DNA from: Ectopseudomonas alcaliphila
GTDB taxonomy: Bacteria > Pseudomonadota > Gammaproteobacteria > Pseudomonadales > Pseudomonadaceae
Direction of reading: 5' to 3'
Length of the DNA: 64,000 nucleotides
Assembly: GCF_900101755.1 (NCBI RefSeq)
Contig: NZ_FNAE01000004.1
Coordinates: forward strand, 186,001 to 250,000
The position numbers and the translations under genes are program-made. Under the pieces are notes generated by a model. The model searched no databases, had not been told where the DNA came from, and was given only the letters and a program-made list of their open reading frames with translations. This document shows, piece after piece, positions 15,908-24,575 of the stretch; positions within the stretch are counted from its first letter, which is position 1, and each line of letters begins with the position of its first letter.

Positions 15908-18900
15908 TGCAGTACCTCCTTCTCGTTTTCACGGGTCGGCTCGGGGCGCTTCTTCTCGAAAATCGAGCAGACCACGACGTAGAACAGCGGAATCCAGAAG
16001 ATCGCCAGGATCATCGCGCTGAGCATGCCGCCGATCACTCCGGTGCCGATGGCGTGCTTGCTGCCGGCGCCGGCACCGCTGGCGATGGCCAGCGGCAGGC
16101 AGCCGAGGATGAAGGCCAGCGAGGTCATGATGATCGGGCGCAGACGCATGCGGCAGGCTTCGATGGCCGCTTCGGCGAAGGTCATGCCCTGTTCGTACTG
16201 GGCTTTGGCGAACTCGACGATGAGAATCGCGTTACGCGCCGAGAGGCCGATGGTGGTGAGCAGGCCGACCTTGAAGAACACGTCGTTGGACAGGCCACGC
16301 AGCTCGGTGAACATCAAGGCGCCGATGATCCCCAGCGGCACCACCAGCATCACCGAGAACGGGATCGACCAGCTCTCGTACAGCGCTGCCAGGCAGAGGA
16401 ACACCACGATGGCGGAGATCACGAACAGCGCGGTGGTCTGCGAGCCGGCCAGGCGTTCCTCGTAGGACAGACCGGTCCAGGAATAGCCCACGCCCTGTGG
16501 TAGCTGCGTGGCGATTTCCTCGACGGCGGCCATGGCATCACCGGTGCTGTAGCCGGGCGCCGGCGCGCCGAGGATTTCCACTGCCGAGACGCCGTTGTAA
16601 CGCGCCAGCTTGGGTGCACCGTAGGTCCATTCGCCACTGGCGAAGGCACTGAACGGCACCATGCGGCCCTGGTCGTTGCGCACGTACCACTTGTTCAGAT
16701 CTTCCGGGCTCATGCGCGCTTCGGACGCGCCTTGCAGGTAGACCTTCTTCACCCGACCGCGGTCGATGAAGTCATTGACGTAGCTGGCGCCCCAGGCAAT
16801 CGACAGGGTGCTGTTGATGTCCGACAGCGACAGGCCGAGGGCGCGGGCGCGCTCGTCATCGATCAGCAACTGGTACTGCGCTTCGTCGCGCAGGCCGTTG
16901 GCGCGCACGCTGTCGAGCACCGGGTGCTGGTTGGCCAGTTGCAGGAACTTGTCGCGTGCCTCGTTCATGACCTCGTGGCCAACACCCGCCTGATCCTGCA
17001 GGAAGAAGTTGAAGCCGGTGGCGTTACCCATCTCCATGACCGCCGGCGGGGCGAAGGCGAACACCATCGCATCGCGGAAGCTGAAGAAGTGCATCTGCGC
17101 ACGTTGCGCCAGCGCAGCTACGCCATTCTCGGCGCCGGGACGTTCCCCCCAGGGCTTGAGCATGATGAAGGCCATACCGGAGCTCTGGCCGCGGCCGGCG
17201 AAGTTGAAGCCGGTGACGGTGAACACCGATTTGACCGTGCTCGCTTCGTCTTCCAGCAGGTACTGGCGCATTTCATCGACCACCACCTGGGTACGCTCGG
17301 CACTGGAGCCCGATGGCGTCTGCACTTGGGCGAACAGCACGCCCTGGTCTTCCTCGGGGAGGAAGGCGGTGGGGATGCGGGTGAACATCCACGCCATGAT
17401 GATGACGATCACCAGATACAGCAGCAGGTAGGGTGTCTTGCGCTTGAGCATGCCGGCGACGCCGCGCTGATAGGCGTTGCTGCCGCGGTCGAAGGTGCGG
17501 TTGAACCAGCCGAAGAAGCCGCGTTTGGCCTCGTGGTGGTCGCTGTCGATGGGCTTGAGCAGGGTGGCGCACAGCGCCGGGGTGAAGATCAGCGCCACCA
17601 GCACCGACAGGGCCATGGCCGAGACGATGGTGATGGAGAACTGCCGGTAGATCACCCCGGTAGAGCCGCCGAAGAAGGCCATCGGCAAGAATACTGCCGA
17701 GAGCACCAGGCCAATGCCCACCAGTGCGCCCTGGATCTGGCCCATGGACTTGCGCGTCGCTTCCTTGGGCGATAGCCCATCCTCGCGCATCACCCGTTCG
17801 ACGTTCTCCACCACCACGATGGCGTCGTCCACCAGCAGGCCGATGGCCAGGACCATGGCGAACATGGTCAGGGTATTGATGGAGAAACCGAACGCGGCAA
17901 GTATGCCGAAGGTGCCGAGCAGTACCACCGGCACCGCCATGGTCGGAATGATGGTGGCGCGCAGGTTCTGCAGGAACAGGAACATCACCAGGAACACCAG
18001 CACGATGGCCTCGAACAGGGTGTGCACCACCCCTTCGATGGAGGCCGAGATTACCGGCGTGGTGTCGTAGGGGAAGACCACTTCCATGCCGGCCGGGAAG
18101 AACGGCTCGAGATTGGAGATGGTTTCGCGTACCGCCTTGGCGGTGTCCAGGGCGTTGGCACCGGTGGCCAGGCGAATCGCCAGACCCGAGGCTGGCAGGC
18201 CGTTGAACTGCGCGTTGATGGCGTAGTTCTCGCCGCCCAGCTCGACCTTGGCGATATCGCCAAGACGCACCTGGGAGCCATCGGCCTGCACCTTGAGCAG
18301 AATCTTGCGGAACTCTTCCGGGGTCTGCAGGCGCGTCTTGCCGATGATGGTGGCGTTGAGCTGGTTGCCCGGCGATGCCGGCAGGCCGCCGAACTGGCCG
18401 GAGGAAATCTGCACGTTCTGCGCCTGGATGGCGCTGCGCACGTCAACCGGGGTCAGCTGGAAGCTGTTGAGCTTGGCCGGGTCGAGCCAGATGCGCATGG
18501 CGTACTGCGCGCCGAACACCTGGAAGTCGCCGACGCCCTTGGTCCGCGAGATCGGGTCCTGCAGGTTGGAGACGATGTAGTCCGACAGGTCCTCACGGGT
18601 CATGCTGCCGTCTTTCGACACCACGCCGATGACCATGAGGAAGTTGCGCACCGACTTGGTCACACGGATGCCCTGTTGCTGGACTTCCTGTGGCAGCAGC
18701 GGGGTGGCCAGCTGCAGCTTGTTCTGCACCTGGACCTGGGCGATATCCGGGTTCACCCCCTGTTCGAAGGTAACGATGATCTCCATGCTGCCGTCGGAGT
18801 TGCTCGACGAGCTGACGTAGCGCAGGCCGTCGATGCCGTTGAGCTGCTGTTCGATCACCTGCACCACGGTGTCCTGCACCGTCTGCGCCGAGGCGCCCGG

Positions 18901-19047
18901 GTAGCTGACCTGGATGGCAACGGCAGGCGGCGCGATGCTCGGGTACTGGTTGATCGGCAGCTTGAGGATGGACAGGCCACCCGCCAGCATGATCACCAGG
19001 GCGATCACCCAGGCGAAGATCGGCCGGTCGATAAAGAATCTGGACAT
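15904..19047 (-). CDS. ttgB: RND efflux inner-membrane transporter TtgB/MexB
   Basis: A 1047-residue hydrophobic/amphiphilic efflux (HAE1) RND transporter, the same size class as MexB and AcrB. It starts [17 protein letters not shown] with the first membrane helix, then two large periplasmic porter loops. [17 protein letters not shown] in the fourth helix holds the paired proton-relay aspartates, and the second half starts at [15 protein letters not shown]. It drives drug/proton antiport with TtgA and TtgC. It lies 14 bp downstream of ttgA and overlaps ttgC. No frame disruption is seen. Confidence 0.97.
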   Translation of the reverse strand: MSRFFIDRPIFAWVIALVIMLAGGLSILKLPINQYPSIAPPAVAIQVSYPGASAQTVQDTVVQVIEQQLNGIDGLRYVSSSSNSDGSMEIIVTFEQGVNPDIAQVQVQNKLQLATPLLPQEVQQQGIRVTKSVRNFLMVIGVVSKDGSMTREDLSDYIVSNLQDPISRTKGVGDFQVFGAQYAMRIWLDPAKLNSFQLTPVDVRSAIQAQNVQISSGQFGGLPASPGNQLNATIIGKTRLQTPEEFRKILLKVQADGSQVRLGDIAKVELGGENYAINAQFNGLPASGLAIRLATGANALDTAKAVRETISNLEPFFPAGMEVVFPYDTTPVISASIEGVVHTLFEAIVLVFLVMFLFLQNLRATIIPTMAVPVVLLGTFGILAAFGFSINTLTMFAMVLAIGLLVDDAIVVVENVERVMREDGLSPKEATRKSMGQIQGALVGIGLVLSAVFLPMAFFGGSTGVIYRQFSITIVSAMALSVLVALIFTPALCATLLKPIDSDHHEAKRGFFGWFNRTFDRGSNAYQRGVAGMLKRKTPYLLLYLVIVIIMAWMFTRIPTAFLPEEDQGVLFAQVQTPSGSSAERTQVVVDEMRQYLLEDEASTVKSVFTVTGFNFAGRGQSSGMAFIMLKPWGERPGAENGVAALAQRAQMHFFSFRDAMVFAFAPPAVMEMGNATGFNFFLQDQAGVGHEVMNEARDKFLQLANQHPVLDSVRANGLRDEAQYQLLIDDERARALGLSLSDINSTLSIAWGASYVNDFIDRGRVKKVYLQGASEARMSPEDLNKWYVRNDQGRMVPFSAFASGEWTYGAPKLARYNGVSAVEILGAPAPGYSTGDAMAAVEEIATQLPQGVGYSWTGLSYEERLAGSQTTALFVISAIVVFLCLAALYESWSIPFSVMLVVPLGIIGALMFTELRGLSNDVFFKVGLLTTIGLSARNAILIVEFAKAQYEQGMTFAEAAIEACRMRLRPIIMTSLAFILGCLPLAIASGAGAGSKHAIGTGVIGGMLSAMILAIFWIPLFYVVVCSIFEKKRPEPTRENEKEVLQ

Positions 19048-19061
19048 TCAGTACTTCTCCG

Positions 19062-20210
19062 TTAGTCCTGGCCGCTGGCTTGTTCGGCGTCTTGGGCAGG
19101 CTGTTCGGTCTTGACGTTGCCGGCCGGCACGGCCTTGACCTCGGCGCCAGGCTGCACGAACTGCAGGCCTTCGGTGATCAGACGGTCGCCTTCGTTCAGA
19201 CCTTCCTCCACCAGCCAGGCACTGCCGGCGGTGCGATCGGCCTTGAGCACGCGCAGTTCAACCTTGTTGTCTGCACCCACCACCATCGCCGTCGGCTCGC
19301 CGCGCTGGTTGCGGGTCACGCCCTGCTGGGGGGCGAGAATGGCGTTCTGCTTGACCCCGGAGAGCAGCTCGGCATGCACGAACATGCCCGGCAGCAGCAG
19401 GTGGTCCGGGTTGGGGAACACCGCGCGCAGGGTCACCGAACCGGTGCTTTCGTCCACCGCCACTTCGGAGAACTCCAGCGTGCCTTCATGGGCGTAGCGG
19501 CTGCCGTCTTCCAGCTTCAGCGCGACCTTGGCGGCGCTGTCGCTGGCCTTCTGCAGACGGCCCTCGGCCAGGTCGCGGCGCAGGCGCAGCAGTTCCTTGC
19601 TCGACTGGGTGACGTCGACGTAGATCGGGTCGAGCTGCTGGATGGTGGCCATGGCGTTGGCCTGGCCGTTGCTGACCAGCGCGCCTTCGGTCACCGCGGA
19701 GCGGCCGATGCGACCGCTGATCGGCGCCATCACCTTGGTGTAGCGCAGGTCGATGCGCGCTTGTTCCAATGCGGCATCGGCCTGCAGACCGGCAGCGCGG
19801 GCTTCGTCATAGGCCTGTTGGCTGACGGCCTTGTCGGCGACCAGCAGCTTGTAGCGATCAGCCAGGGACTTGGCGGAAAGCTGCGTGGCTTGTGCGCTCT
19901 TGAACGTGGCTTGGTAGGTGGCCGGGTCGATCTGGTACAGCTGCTGACCTGCCTTGACCTCGCTGCCCTCGGTGAACAGGCGCTTCTGAATGATGCCGTT
20001 GACCTGCGGGCGCACCTCGGCGATGCGATAAGCGCTGGTGCGCCCCGGTACTTCGCTGGTCAGTGCAAAGGGTTTGGCTTCGAGCGTGACCACTCCGACT
20101 TGCGGCGTTTGCTGGGTCTGTGGGGCGCTGGATTCCTGGCAGCCGGTGAGACTGAGCATTGCCACGGCGATGGCGGAAACCAAGACAGCGAAGGCTGGCT
20201 TCGAGTGCAT
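19062..20210 (-). CDS. ttgA: RND efflux periplasmic adaptor TtgA/MexA
   Basis: A 382-residue membrane fusion lipoprotein from ATG 20210, with GAGGT 9 bases upstream; the longer frame to 20243 has no better start. The signal ends LSLTGC, with acylated C24. The biotinyl-lipoyl-like and alpha-hairpin parts are visible in EVRPQVNGIIQKRLFTEGSE, VKAGQQLYQIDPATYQ and the Ala/Gln-rich coiled coil after it. VMAPISGRIGRSAVTEGALV is the return lipoyl strand. It couples TtgB to TtgC. First gene of the operon; transcription is controlled by the operator at 20283-20317. Confidence 0.95.
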   Translation of the reverse strand: MHSKPAFAVLVSAIAVAMLSLTGCQESSAPQTQQTPQVGVVTLEAKPFALTSEVPGRTSAYRIAEVRPQVNGIIQKRLFTEGSEVKAGQQLYQIDPATYQATFKSAQATQLSAKSLADRYKLLVADKAVSQQAYDEARAAGLQADAALEQARIDLRYTKVMAPISGRIGRSAVTEGALVSNGQANAMATIQQLDPIYVDVTQSSKELLRLRRDLAEGRLQKASDSAAKVALKLEDGSRYAHEGTLEFSEVAVDESTGSVTLRAVFPNPDHLLLPGMFVHAELLSGVKQNAILAPQQGVTRNQRGEPTAMVVGADNKVELRVLKADRTAGSAWLVEEGLNEGDRLITEGLQFVQPGAEVKAVPAGNVKTEQPAQDAEQASGQD

Positions 20211-20282
20211 CTGAGAACCTCGTTTTATCGAATCATGGCCCAAGGGGCGAAGGGGACGAAGGCAGGGGAAAAAATCGATGGA

Positions 20283-20317
20283 GGAATATACTTACGTACG
20301 TGAATGTTTGTAAATGC
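20283..20317 (-). promoter_or_regulatory. ttgABC promoter overlapped by a TtgR-type operator
   Basis: On the minus strand a -35-like TTTACA (20309-20314) and a -10 TATATT (20285-20290) are 18 bp apart. The sequence between and around them (TTTACAAACATT... to GTAAGTATATTCC) closely resembles the P. putida TtgR operator as I remember it. It includes an imperfect palindrome centred on ACGTACGT. This places repressor binding on the RNA polymerase site and between the divergent ttgA and ttgR starts, so it should regulate both. Confidence 0.8.
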
Positions 20318-20389
20318 CTAAAGCTGCCTGCATACTCTCGCCCGTCCTTCCTTACCGAAGGGTTACGGCAATGCGACAGCAGGTGACAG

Positions 20390-21046
20390 ATGGCCAGAAG
20401 AACCAAAGAGGAAGCGCAGGCGACACGGGTGCAGATACTCGATGCCGCCGAGCGGGTGTTCCATGCCCAGGGCGTTTCCCGTGCGTCTCTGGCTGAGGTG
20501 GCGAAAGAGGCTGGTGTCAGCCGCGGCGCCATCTATTGGCATTTCGAGAACAAGATAGACCTGTTCCAGGCCATGCTCGAACGTCTGCGCCTGCCGCTCG
20601 AGGAGCTAGCGCGAGCCAGCGAGAGCGAGGACGAGCCGGACCCTCTGGGCTGCATGCGTGAGTTGCTGATCAAGGCGCTGACGCGTCTGGCCAGCGAGCC
20701 GCAGACCCATCGCATCCACGACATCCTGCGCTACAAGTGCGAATACACCGGTGAACTGCTCGGTCTGCGCGAGCGCATGCAGGCGCTGAGTCTTGAATGC
20801 GATCAGCGCATCGCCAAGGCGCTGAGCAACGCGGTCAACAAGGGCCAGTTGCCGGGCGAGCTGGACTGCGCGCGTGCGGCCGTCTGCTTGCATGCCTATA
20901 TGGAAGGCATCGAGGCCAACTGGCTGCTGGTGCCCAACTTCGACCTGGCGCAGCAGGCGCCTGCGCTGGTCGATACCGTGCTGGACATGCTGCACAGCCC
21001 GGCGTTGCGCCTGACGCCGGGCGGTCAGGTGTCTGGCAAGGGGTAG
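20390..21046 (+). CDS. ttgR: TetR family repressor TtgR
   Basis: A 218-residue TetR regulator. The N-terminal MARRTKEEAQATRVQILDAA and helix-turn-helix SLAEVAKEAGVSRGAIYWHF are almost the TtgR/AcrR signature. ASESEDEPDPLGCMRELL and VNKGQLPGELDCARAAV also match P. putida TtgR. It represses ttgABC and itself, and is released by flavonoids, chloramphenicol and similar effectors in the homologue. The ligand-binding domain (about 60-210) is diverged enough that effector range may differ. ATG 20390 with AGGTGA upstream, divergent from ttgA across the recognised operator. Confidence 0.93.
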   Translation: MARRTKEEAQATRVQILDAAERVFHAQGVSRASLAEVAKEAGVSRGAIYWHFENKIDLFQAMLERLRLPLEELARASESEDEPDPLGCMRELLIKALTRLASEPQTHRIHDILRYKCEYTGELLGLRERMQALSLECDQRIAKALSNAVNKGQLPGELDCARAAVCLHAYMEGIEANWLLVPNFDLAQQAPALVDTVLDMLHSPALRLTPGGQVSGKG

Positions 21047-21103
21047 GGTGCGTTGTGCGCATCAGGGGCTAGCCCGTTTTTTCGGTGCGCACAGCGCACC
21101 CTG
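21044..21103. repeat. TAGGGTGCGC palindromic repeat, copy 1
   Basis: Imperfect inverted repeat with arms TAGGGTGCGTTGTGCGCA and TGCGCACAGCGCACCCTG around a T-rich loop. The left arm contains the ttgR stop codon. The same palindrome recurs at 21494-21556 and 32825-32879, so it is a dispersed element that may also terminate transcription. Confidence 0.75.
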
Positions 21104-21127
21104 CGACAGCGCAATCGGGGCTGAGCT

Positions 21128-21310
21128 TCAGCTCGCGCGGCGCTGTTCGGGCAGCTCCGGCAAACGATGTGGCGCGCGCAGTCGCGCTTCCAGCCTGGCG
21201 ACGAACTGGTGCGCCTCTGCTTCGCTGCGAAAACTCACGCAATGTTGATCCAGGCGAACCTGCCACAGGCGTTCGCCGCCCTGGTTCTGCGGTTGGACGA
21301 CAATCTTCAT
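21128..21310 (-). CDS. Small conserved-looking cytoplasmic protein, function unknown
   Basis: A 60-residue frame from ATG 21310, preceded by AAGGAGGTGG ending 5 bases upstream. This is one of the strongest ribosome binding sites in the window and argues for real expression; the in-frame GTG at 21319 lies inside that site and is rejected. The protein (KIVVQPQNQGGERLWQVRLD, then SFRSEAEAHQFVARLEARL) looks like a beta-hairpin followed by a helix, basic, with no membrane segment. No family is recognised. It is a single gene between ttgR and the dehydrogenase gene. Confidence 0.65.
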   Translation of the reverse strand: MKIVVQPQNQGGERLWQVRLDQHCVSFRSEAEAHQFVARLEARLRAPHRLPELPEQRRAS

Positions 21311-21648
21311 GCTGACCACCTCCTTGAGTGCGACGAGTCGTCGGCGCTACTTGGGGACAGTCAGGATAGTCCGCTTGCATGACCATTTTCTGATCTGGGT
21401 CAAACAGCCGACCAGCGTGACGGCCGCTTTGCGATAAGCGGTACCGCGAAGTCGACGTGACTGGGTCAGGCGAGGTGGGGCTGAAGCAGAGAGGTAGGGT
21501 GCGCTGTGCGCACCAGGTACTAGCCGGTTTTTTCGGTGCGCACAGCGCACCCTACGACATCGCAATCAGGGCTGAGATTCAGTCTGTAGGGTGGGCCGGG
21601 CGGTTTTCCGTTTCAGCCCACCACACCGACCCAGCCCACCGTCGCGCC
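21311..21648. other. Gap without a gene, holding repeat copy 2
   Basis: No credible gene. It carries the promoter region of the small minus-strand gene, the palindromic repeat at 21494-21556, and a partial TAGGGTGGGC...GCCCACC inverted repeat near 21587-21622 downstream of the dehydrogenase gene. Short frames here are low-quality shadows of the palindromes. Confidence 0.6.
21494..21556. repeat. TAGGGTGCGC palindromic repeat, copy 2
   Basis: Arms GTAGGGTGCGCTGTGCGCACC and GGTGCGCACAGCGCACCCTAC are perfect complements around a loop containing GGTTTTTTC. Sequence-related to 21044-21103 and 32825-32879. Confidence 0.85.
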
Positions 21649-22665
21649 TCAAAAGCCTTCGAGCACGATCTTGCCCTTGGCCTTGCCACTTTCCAGCAGC
21701 GCATGAGCGCGACGCAGGTTGGCGGCGTTGATGGTGCCGAAATGCTCACCGAGGGTGGTCTTGATCACGCCGGCGTCGACCAGATCGGAGACCCGCTCCA
21801 GCAGACGATGCTGCTCGATCATGTCTGCGGTCTGGTACAGCGAACGGGTGAACATCAGCTCCCAGTGCAGCGACAGGCTCTTGCGCTTGAGCTGCATCAC
21901 ATCCAGCGGTTGCAGCGGATCATCGATCAGCGCCAGACGCCCCTGCGGCGCCAGGCACTCGACCAGTTGCGCGTAGTGCTGGTCGGTCTGGGTCAGGCTG
22001 GCGACATGGGTGACCTGGCCGACACCGATGCGCGCCAGTTCCTCGCTCAGCGGCTTGCTGTGATCGATCACGTGATGCGCGCCCAGCTCGCGGACCCAGG
22101 CCTGGGTTTCCGGACGCGAGGCGGTGCCGATCACGGTCAGGCCGGTCAGGCAGCGCGCCAGCTGGGTGAGGATCGAACCGACGCCGCCAGCGGCACCGAC
22201 GATCAGCAGGCTCTGGCCCTGATCCGCCGAGCCCTCGGCAACCTGCAGGCGCTCGAACAGCAGTTCCCAGGCGGTGATGGCGGTCAGCGGCAGGGCTGCA
22301 GCCTCGGCGAACGACAGGCTGCCCGGCATATGGCCGACGATGCGCTCATCGACCAGGTGCAGCTCGCTGTTGGCACCGGCGCGGTCGATGGCACCGGCAT
22401 AGAACACCCGGTCACCGGGCTGGAACAGGCTGACTTCGCTGCCCACGGCCTTGACGATGCCGGTCGCGTCCCAGCCCAGTACCTTGGCCGCGCCGTTCTC
22501 CGGCGCGACGCCTAGGCGGATCTTGGTATCGACCGGGTTGACCGAGATGGCCCGAACCTCGACCAGAAGATCGTGCGCACCCGGAGTGGGCTCGCTCAGT
22601 TGCACGTCCTGCAGCGCTTCGGGGTGGTCTGCCGGCAGGGATTGGTAGTAAGCGACGGCTTTCAT
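21649..22665 (-). CDS. Zinc-type alcohol dehydrogenase family protein (quinone-oxidoreductase-like MDR)
   Basis: A 338-residue medium-chain dehydrogenase/reductase of the TIGR02817 type. MKAVAYYQSLPADHPEALQD is the family start, and ISVNPVDTKIRLGVAP replaces the zinc-ligand region. LLIVGAAGGVGSILTQLARC is the NADPH-binding loop and HVIDHSKPL follows the nucleotide fold. No structural zinc cysteine cluster is visible, as expected for quinone-oxidoreductase-like members. It likely reduces quinones or enones with NADPH. It is followed 22 bp... upstream-to-downstream order: the monooxygenase gene (22981-22688) precedes it, so the two form one operon facing away from the LysR gene. Confidence 0.9.
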   Translation of the reverse strand: MKAVAYYQSLPADHPEALQDVQLSEPTPGAHDLLVEVRAISVNPVDTKIRLGVAPENGAAKVLGWDATGIVKAVGSEVSLFQPGDRVFYAGAIDRAGANSELHLVDERIVGHMPGSLSFAEAAALPLTAITAWELLFERLQVAEGSADQGQSLLIVGAAGGVGSILTQLARCLTGLTVIGTASRPETQAWVRELGAHHVIDHSKPLSEELARIGVGQVTHVASLTQTDQHYAQLVECLAPQGRLALIDDPLQPLDVMQLKRKSLSLHWELMFTRSLYQTADMIEQHRLLERVSDLVDAGVIKTTLGEHFGTINAANLRRAHALLESGKAKGKIVLEGF

Positions 22666-22687
22666 GGAAATGGTCCTCTTCGAGTAT

Positions 22688-22981
22688 TCAGGTAAGGGGT
22701 TGCAGTGGGAGCAGATCGATGCCCGCCAGCCGCTCGCCGAATGCGTTGGTGAAATATAGGAAATGGGGCGCTGCGCGGTGCTGGTCCAACGCCTCGGCGT
22801 CGCGCCATTGTTCGATCATCACGAACTGGTCCGGGTCCAGCTTGTTGCGGTGCAGCGCGTACTGCAGGCAGCCGGGCTCTGCGCAGGTGGCCGTGACCAG
22901 GCGTTGCAGGCCCGCGGCCACCGCCTCGGCATGACCTGGCAGGGCCTTGATGGTGGCGATCAGTGTGAGAGCAGTGGTCAT
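22688..22981 (-). CDS. Putative quinol monooxygenase (ABM / YgiN-like)
   Basis: A 97-residue single-domain antibiotic-biosynthesis-monooxygenase fold (PF03992). TLIATIKALPGHAEAVAAGL opens the ferredoxin-like fold, CAEPGCLQYALHRNKLDPDQFVMIEQW is the core, and HRAAPHFLYFTNAF is the His-containing helix typical of YgiN. These small enzymes act on quinols without a bound cofactor, or protect against them. Its pairing with a quinone-oxidoreductase-like gene 22 bp downstream and a divergent LysR gene is a common arrangement for quinone or electrophile stress. ATG 22981. Confidence 0.88.
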   Translation of the reverse strand: MTTALTLIATIKALPGHAEAVAAGLQRLVTATCAEPGCLQYALHRNKLDPDQFVMIEQWRDAEALDQHRAAPHFLYFTNAFGERLAGIDLLPLQPLT

Positions 22982-23056
22982 GGCGGGCTCCGGTAGGGGA
23001 TTGGAGCCATGCTCGTTTATTTGTGTGGCAAGAAAAAGCAGCTGGTAATAGAGTCT

Positions 23057-23077
23057 CTTTCATCATTAATTTGAAAG
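23057..23077. promoter_or_regulatory. Candidate LysR operator in the divergent intergenic region
   Basis: CTTTCA (23057-23062) and TGAAAG (23072-23077) form a perfect inverted repeat with a 9-base AT-rich spacer, 9 bases before the LysR start codon and about 75 bases upstream of the divergent monooxygenase gene. Position and form suit a LysR autoregulatory site; no binding data. Confidence 0.45.
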
Positions 23078-23086
23078 TGAGCCACC

Positions 23087-24001
23087 ATGCTGCGTTTCGA
23101 CGACCTGCAACTCTTCGTGCGTACCGCCGAGACTGGCAGCCTGTCCGCAGCGGCGCGGCAGCTGGATGTATCGCCGGCAGTCGCCAGCGCCGCCCTCAAG
23201 CGACTGGAGCAGCAGTTGCAGGTGCGCCTGCTGGCGCGTTCGACGCGCAGCCTGCGTCTGACGCCCGAGGGCGAGCTGTATCTGGTGCATGCCCGGCTGG
23301 CGTTGCAGAGTCTGGAGGAGGGGCGTCAGCAACTGGTCGGCAGTCAGGAGGGTATCTGCGGTGTATTGCAGCTGTCGGCACCCTCGGATCTCGGTCGCAA
23401 TACGCTGTTGCCCTGGCTCGACGAGTTCCAGGACGAGCATCCGCAACTGCAGCTGCGTCTGCTGCTGGCAGACCGGGTAGCCGATCTGTTTCGTGAGCCG
23501 GTGGATATCGCCCTGCGCTACGGCGCCCCGGAGGATTCCAGCCTGGTGGCGCTGCCGGTGGCGCCGAACAATCGTCGGGTGCTCTGCGCCTCGCCTTCCT
23601 ATCTCGCTCGCTACGGTGCGCCGCAGACGGTGGAGGATCTGCGCGATCACAACTGCCTCCTCTATATGCTGCATGGCCGCGCGCATGACCGTTGGCGCTT
23701 TCAGGATGGCAAGCGCGAGGTGCTGATGAGTGTCGCGGGTAACCGGGTTTGCGACGATGCCGATGTCACCCGGCGCTGGGCCGTTGCAGGGCGGGGCGTG
23801 GTGTACAAGTCCTGGCTGGATGTCGCCGAAGACGTGCGTGAAGGGCGTCTGCAGGTGCTGCTGCCTAACTGGCTGGGCGAGCCGACGCCGCTGTATCTGG
23901 TGTGCGCGCACCGTGCCCAACTGAGCAAGGCGGTGCATCTGCTGCGCGAGTTCGTGCAACTGCGCTGCCAGCGTTTGCTGGACGCTGCGCCGTGGTGTTA
24001 G
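23087..24001 (+). CDS. LysR family transcriptional regulator
   Basis: A 304-residue LysR protein. The N-terminal winged helix (MLRFDDLQLFVRTAETGSLS, then SPAVASAALKRLEQQLQVRL with LARSTRSLRLTPEG) is complete. The co-inducer domain follows, with GVLQLSAPSDLGRNTLLPWL and a substrate-binding cleft. It belongs to the CrgA/DmlR-like subgroup that commonly controls a divergent quinone reductase or oxidoreductase. It likely controls the 22981-21649 operon. ATG 23087; the palindrome at 23057-23077 overlaps its leader. Confidence 0.92.
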   Translation: MLRFDDLQLFVRTAETGSLSAAARQLDVSPAVASAALKRLEQQLQVRLLARSTRSLRLTPEGELYLVHARLALQSLEEGRQQLVGSQEGICGVLQLSAPSDLGRNTLLPWLDEFQDEHPQLQLRLLLADRVADLFREPVDIALRYGAPEDSSLVALPVAPNNRRVLCASPSYLARYGAPQTVEDLRDHNCLLYMLHGRAHDRWRFQDGKREVLMSVAGNRVCDDADVTRRWAVAGRGVVYKSWLDVAEDVREGRLQVLLPNWLGEPTPLYLVCAHRAQLSKAVHLLREFVQLRCQRLLDAAPWC

Positions 24002-24107
24002 CACTCAACGCTATAAAGCTCCGAACCCCTGCTAGACTCTCGTACACAACGCCTGCGGCAACGCACCGCAGTGTCGCACTGGCATCCTCTGTTTAGAGTC
24101 GCGCCCC

Positions 24108-24494
24108 ATGAAACTGGCCCGTAACGACCGCTCACTGACTGCCTGGGTGCTGTACTTCAGCATCCTGTTCAGTGCGTTCGTCTGCGCCATCAGCCACGGC
24201 CAGATGGCCGGCATGCAGCTCAGTGGTCTGGACGGGCAGTACTGTTCGTTCGATGGCAACTTCGGCGCAGGCGCCGACCTGAGCGGCTCCGGCATCGTCG
24301 CACCGAATCCGGCTACCGGCGCCAACTGCGCCCTGGCCAGCCTGTTCAGCGCCATCATTCTCGCCGCCTTCTTCGGCCTGCTCGGGCTGCTGGCTGCCGA
24401 GCGCAGCTGGCCGCTGTCCGCGCTGCATCTGCCGCGACTCACCCGCTATCGTTGGCCACCAGCCAATCCCCGCGCTTCTCCTTTGCTCGCCTGA
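24108..24494 (+). CDS. DUF2946 family protein (copper operon, first copy)
   Basis: A 128-residue small membrane protein with a hydrophobic segment near residues 11-28 (WVLYFSILFSAFVCAISHG) and a second one at about 74-96 (CALASLFSAIILAAFFGLLG). The C-terminal tail is Arg/Pro-rich and cytoplasmic-looking. Placement just before PepSY, PCu(A)C, a second DUF2946-type gene and a copper TonB receptor fits DUF2946 members that occur in Pseudomonas copper loci. Sequence similarity alone is modest, so the family call leans on context. Role unknown, probably copper handling in the envelope. Confidence 0.65.
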   Translation: MKLARNDRSLTAWVLYFSILFSAFVCAISHGQMAGMQLSGLDGQYCSFDGNFGAGADLSGSGIVAPNPATGANCALASLFSAIILAAFFGLLGLLAAERSWPLSALHLPRLTRYRWPPANPRASPLLA

Positions 24495-24575
24495 TCCGTC
24501 CGCCCGCTCAGGGCGTCCCTATCATGCGAATGCCTCGCCGTGTGTCCACGACTGCGGCGGGCTGGAGAAAGCTTC

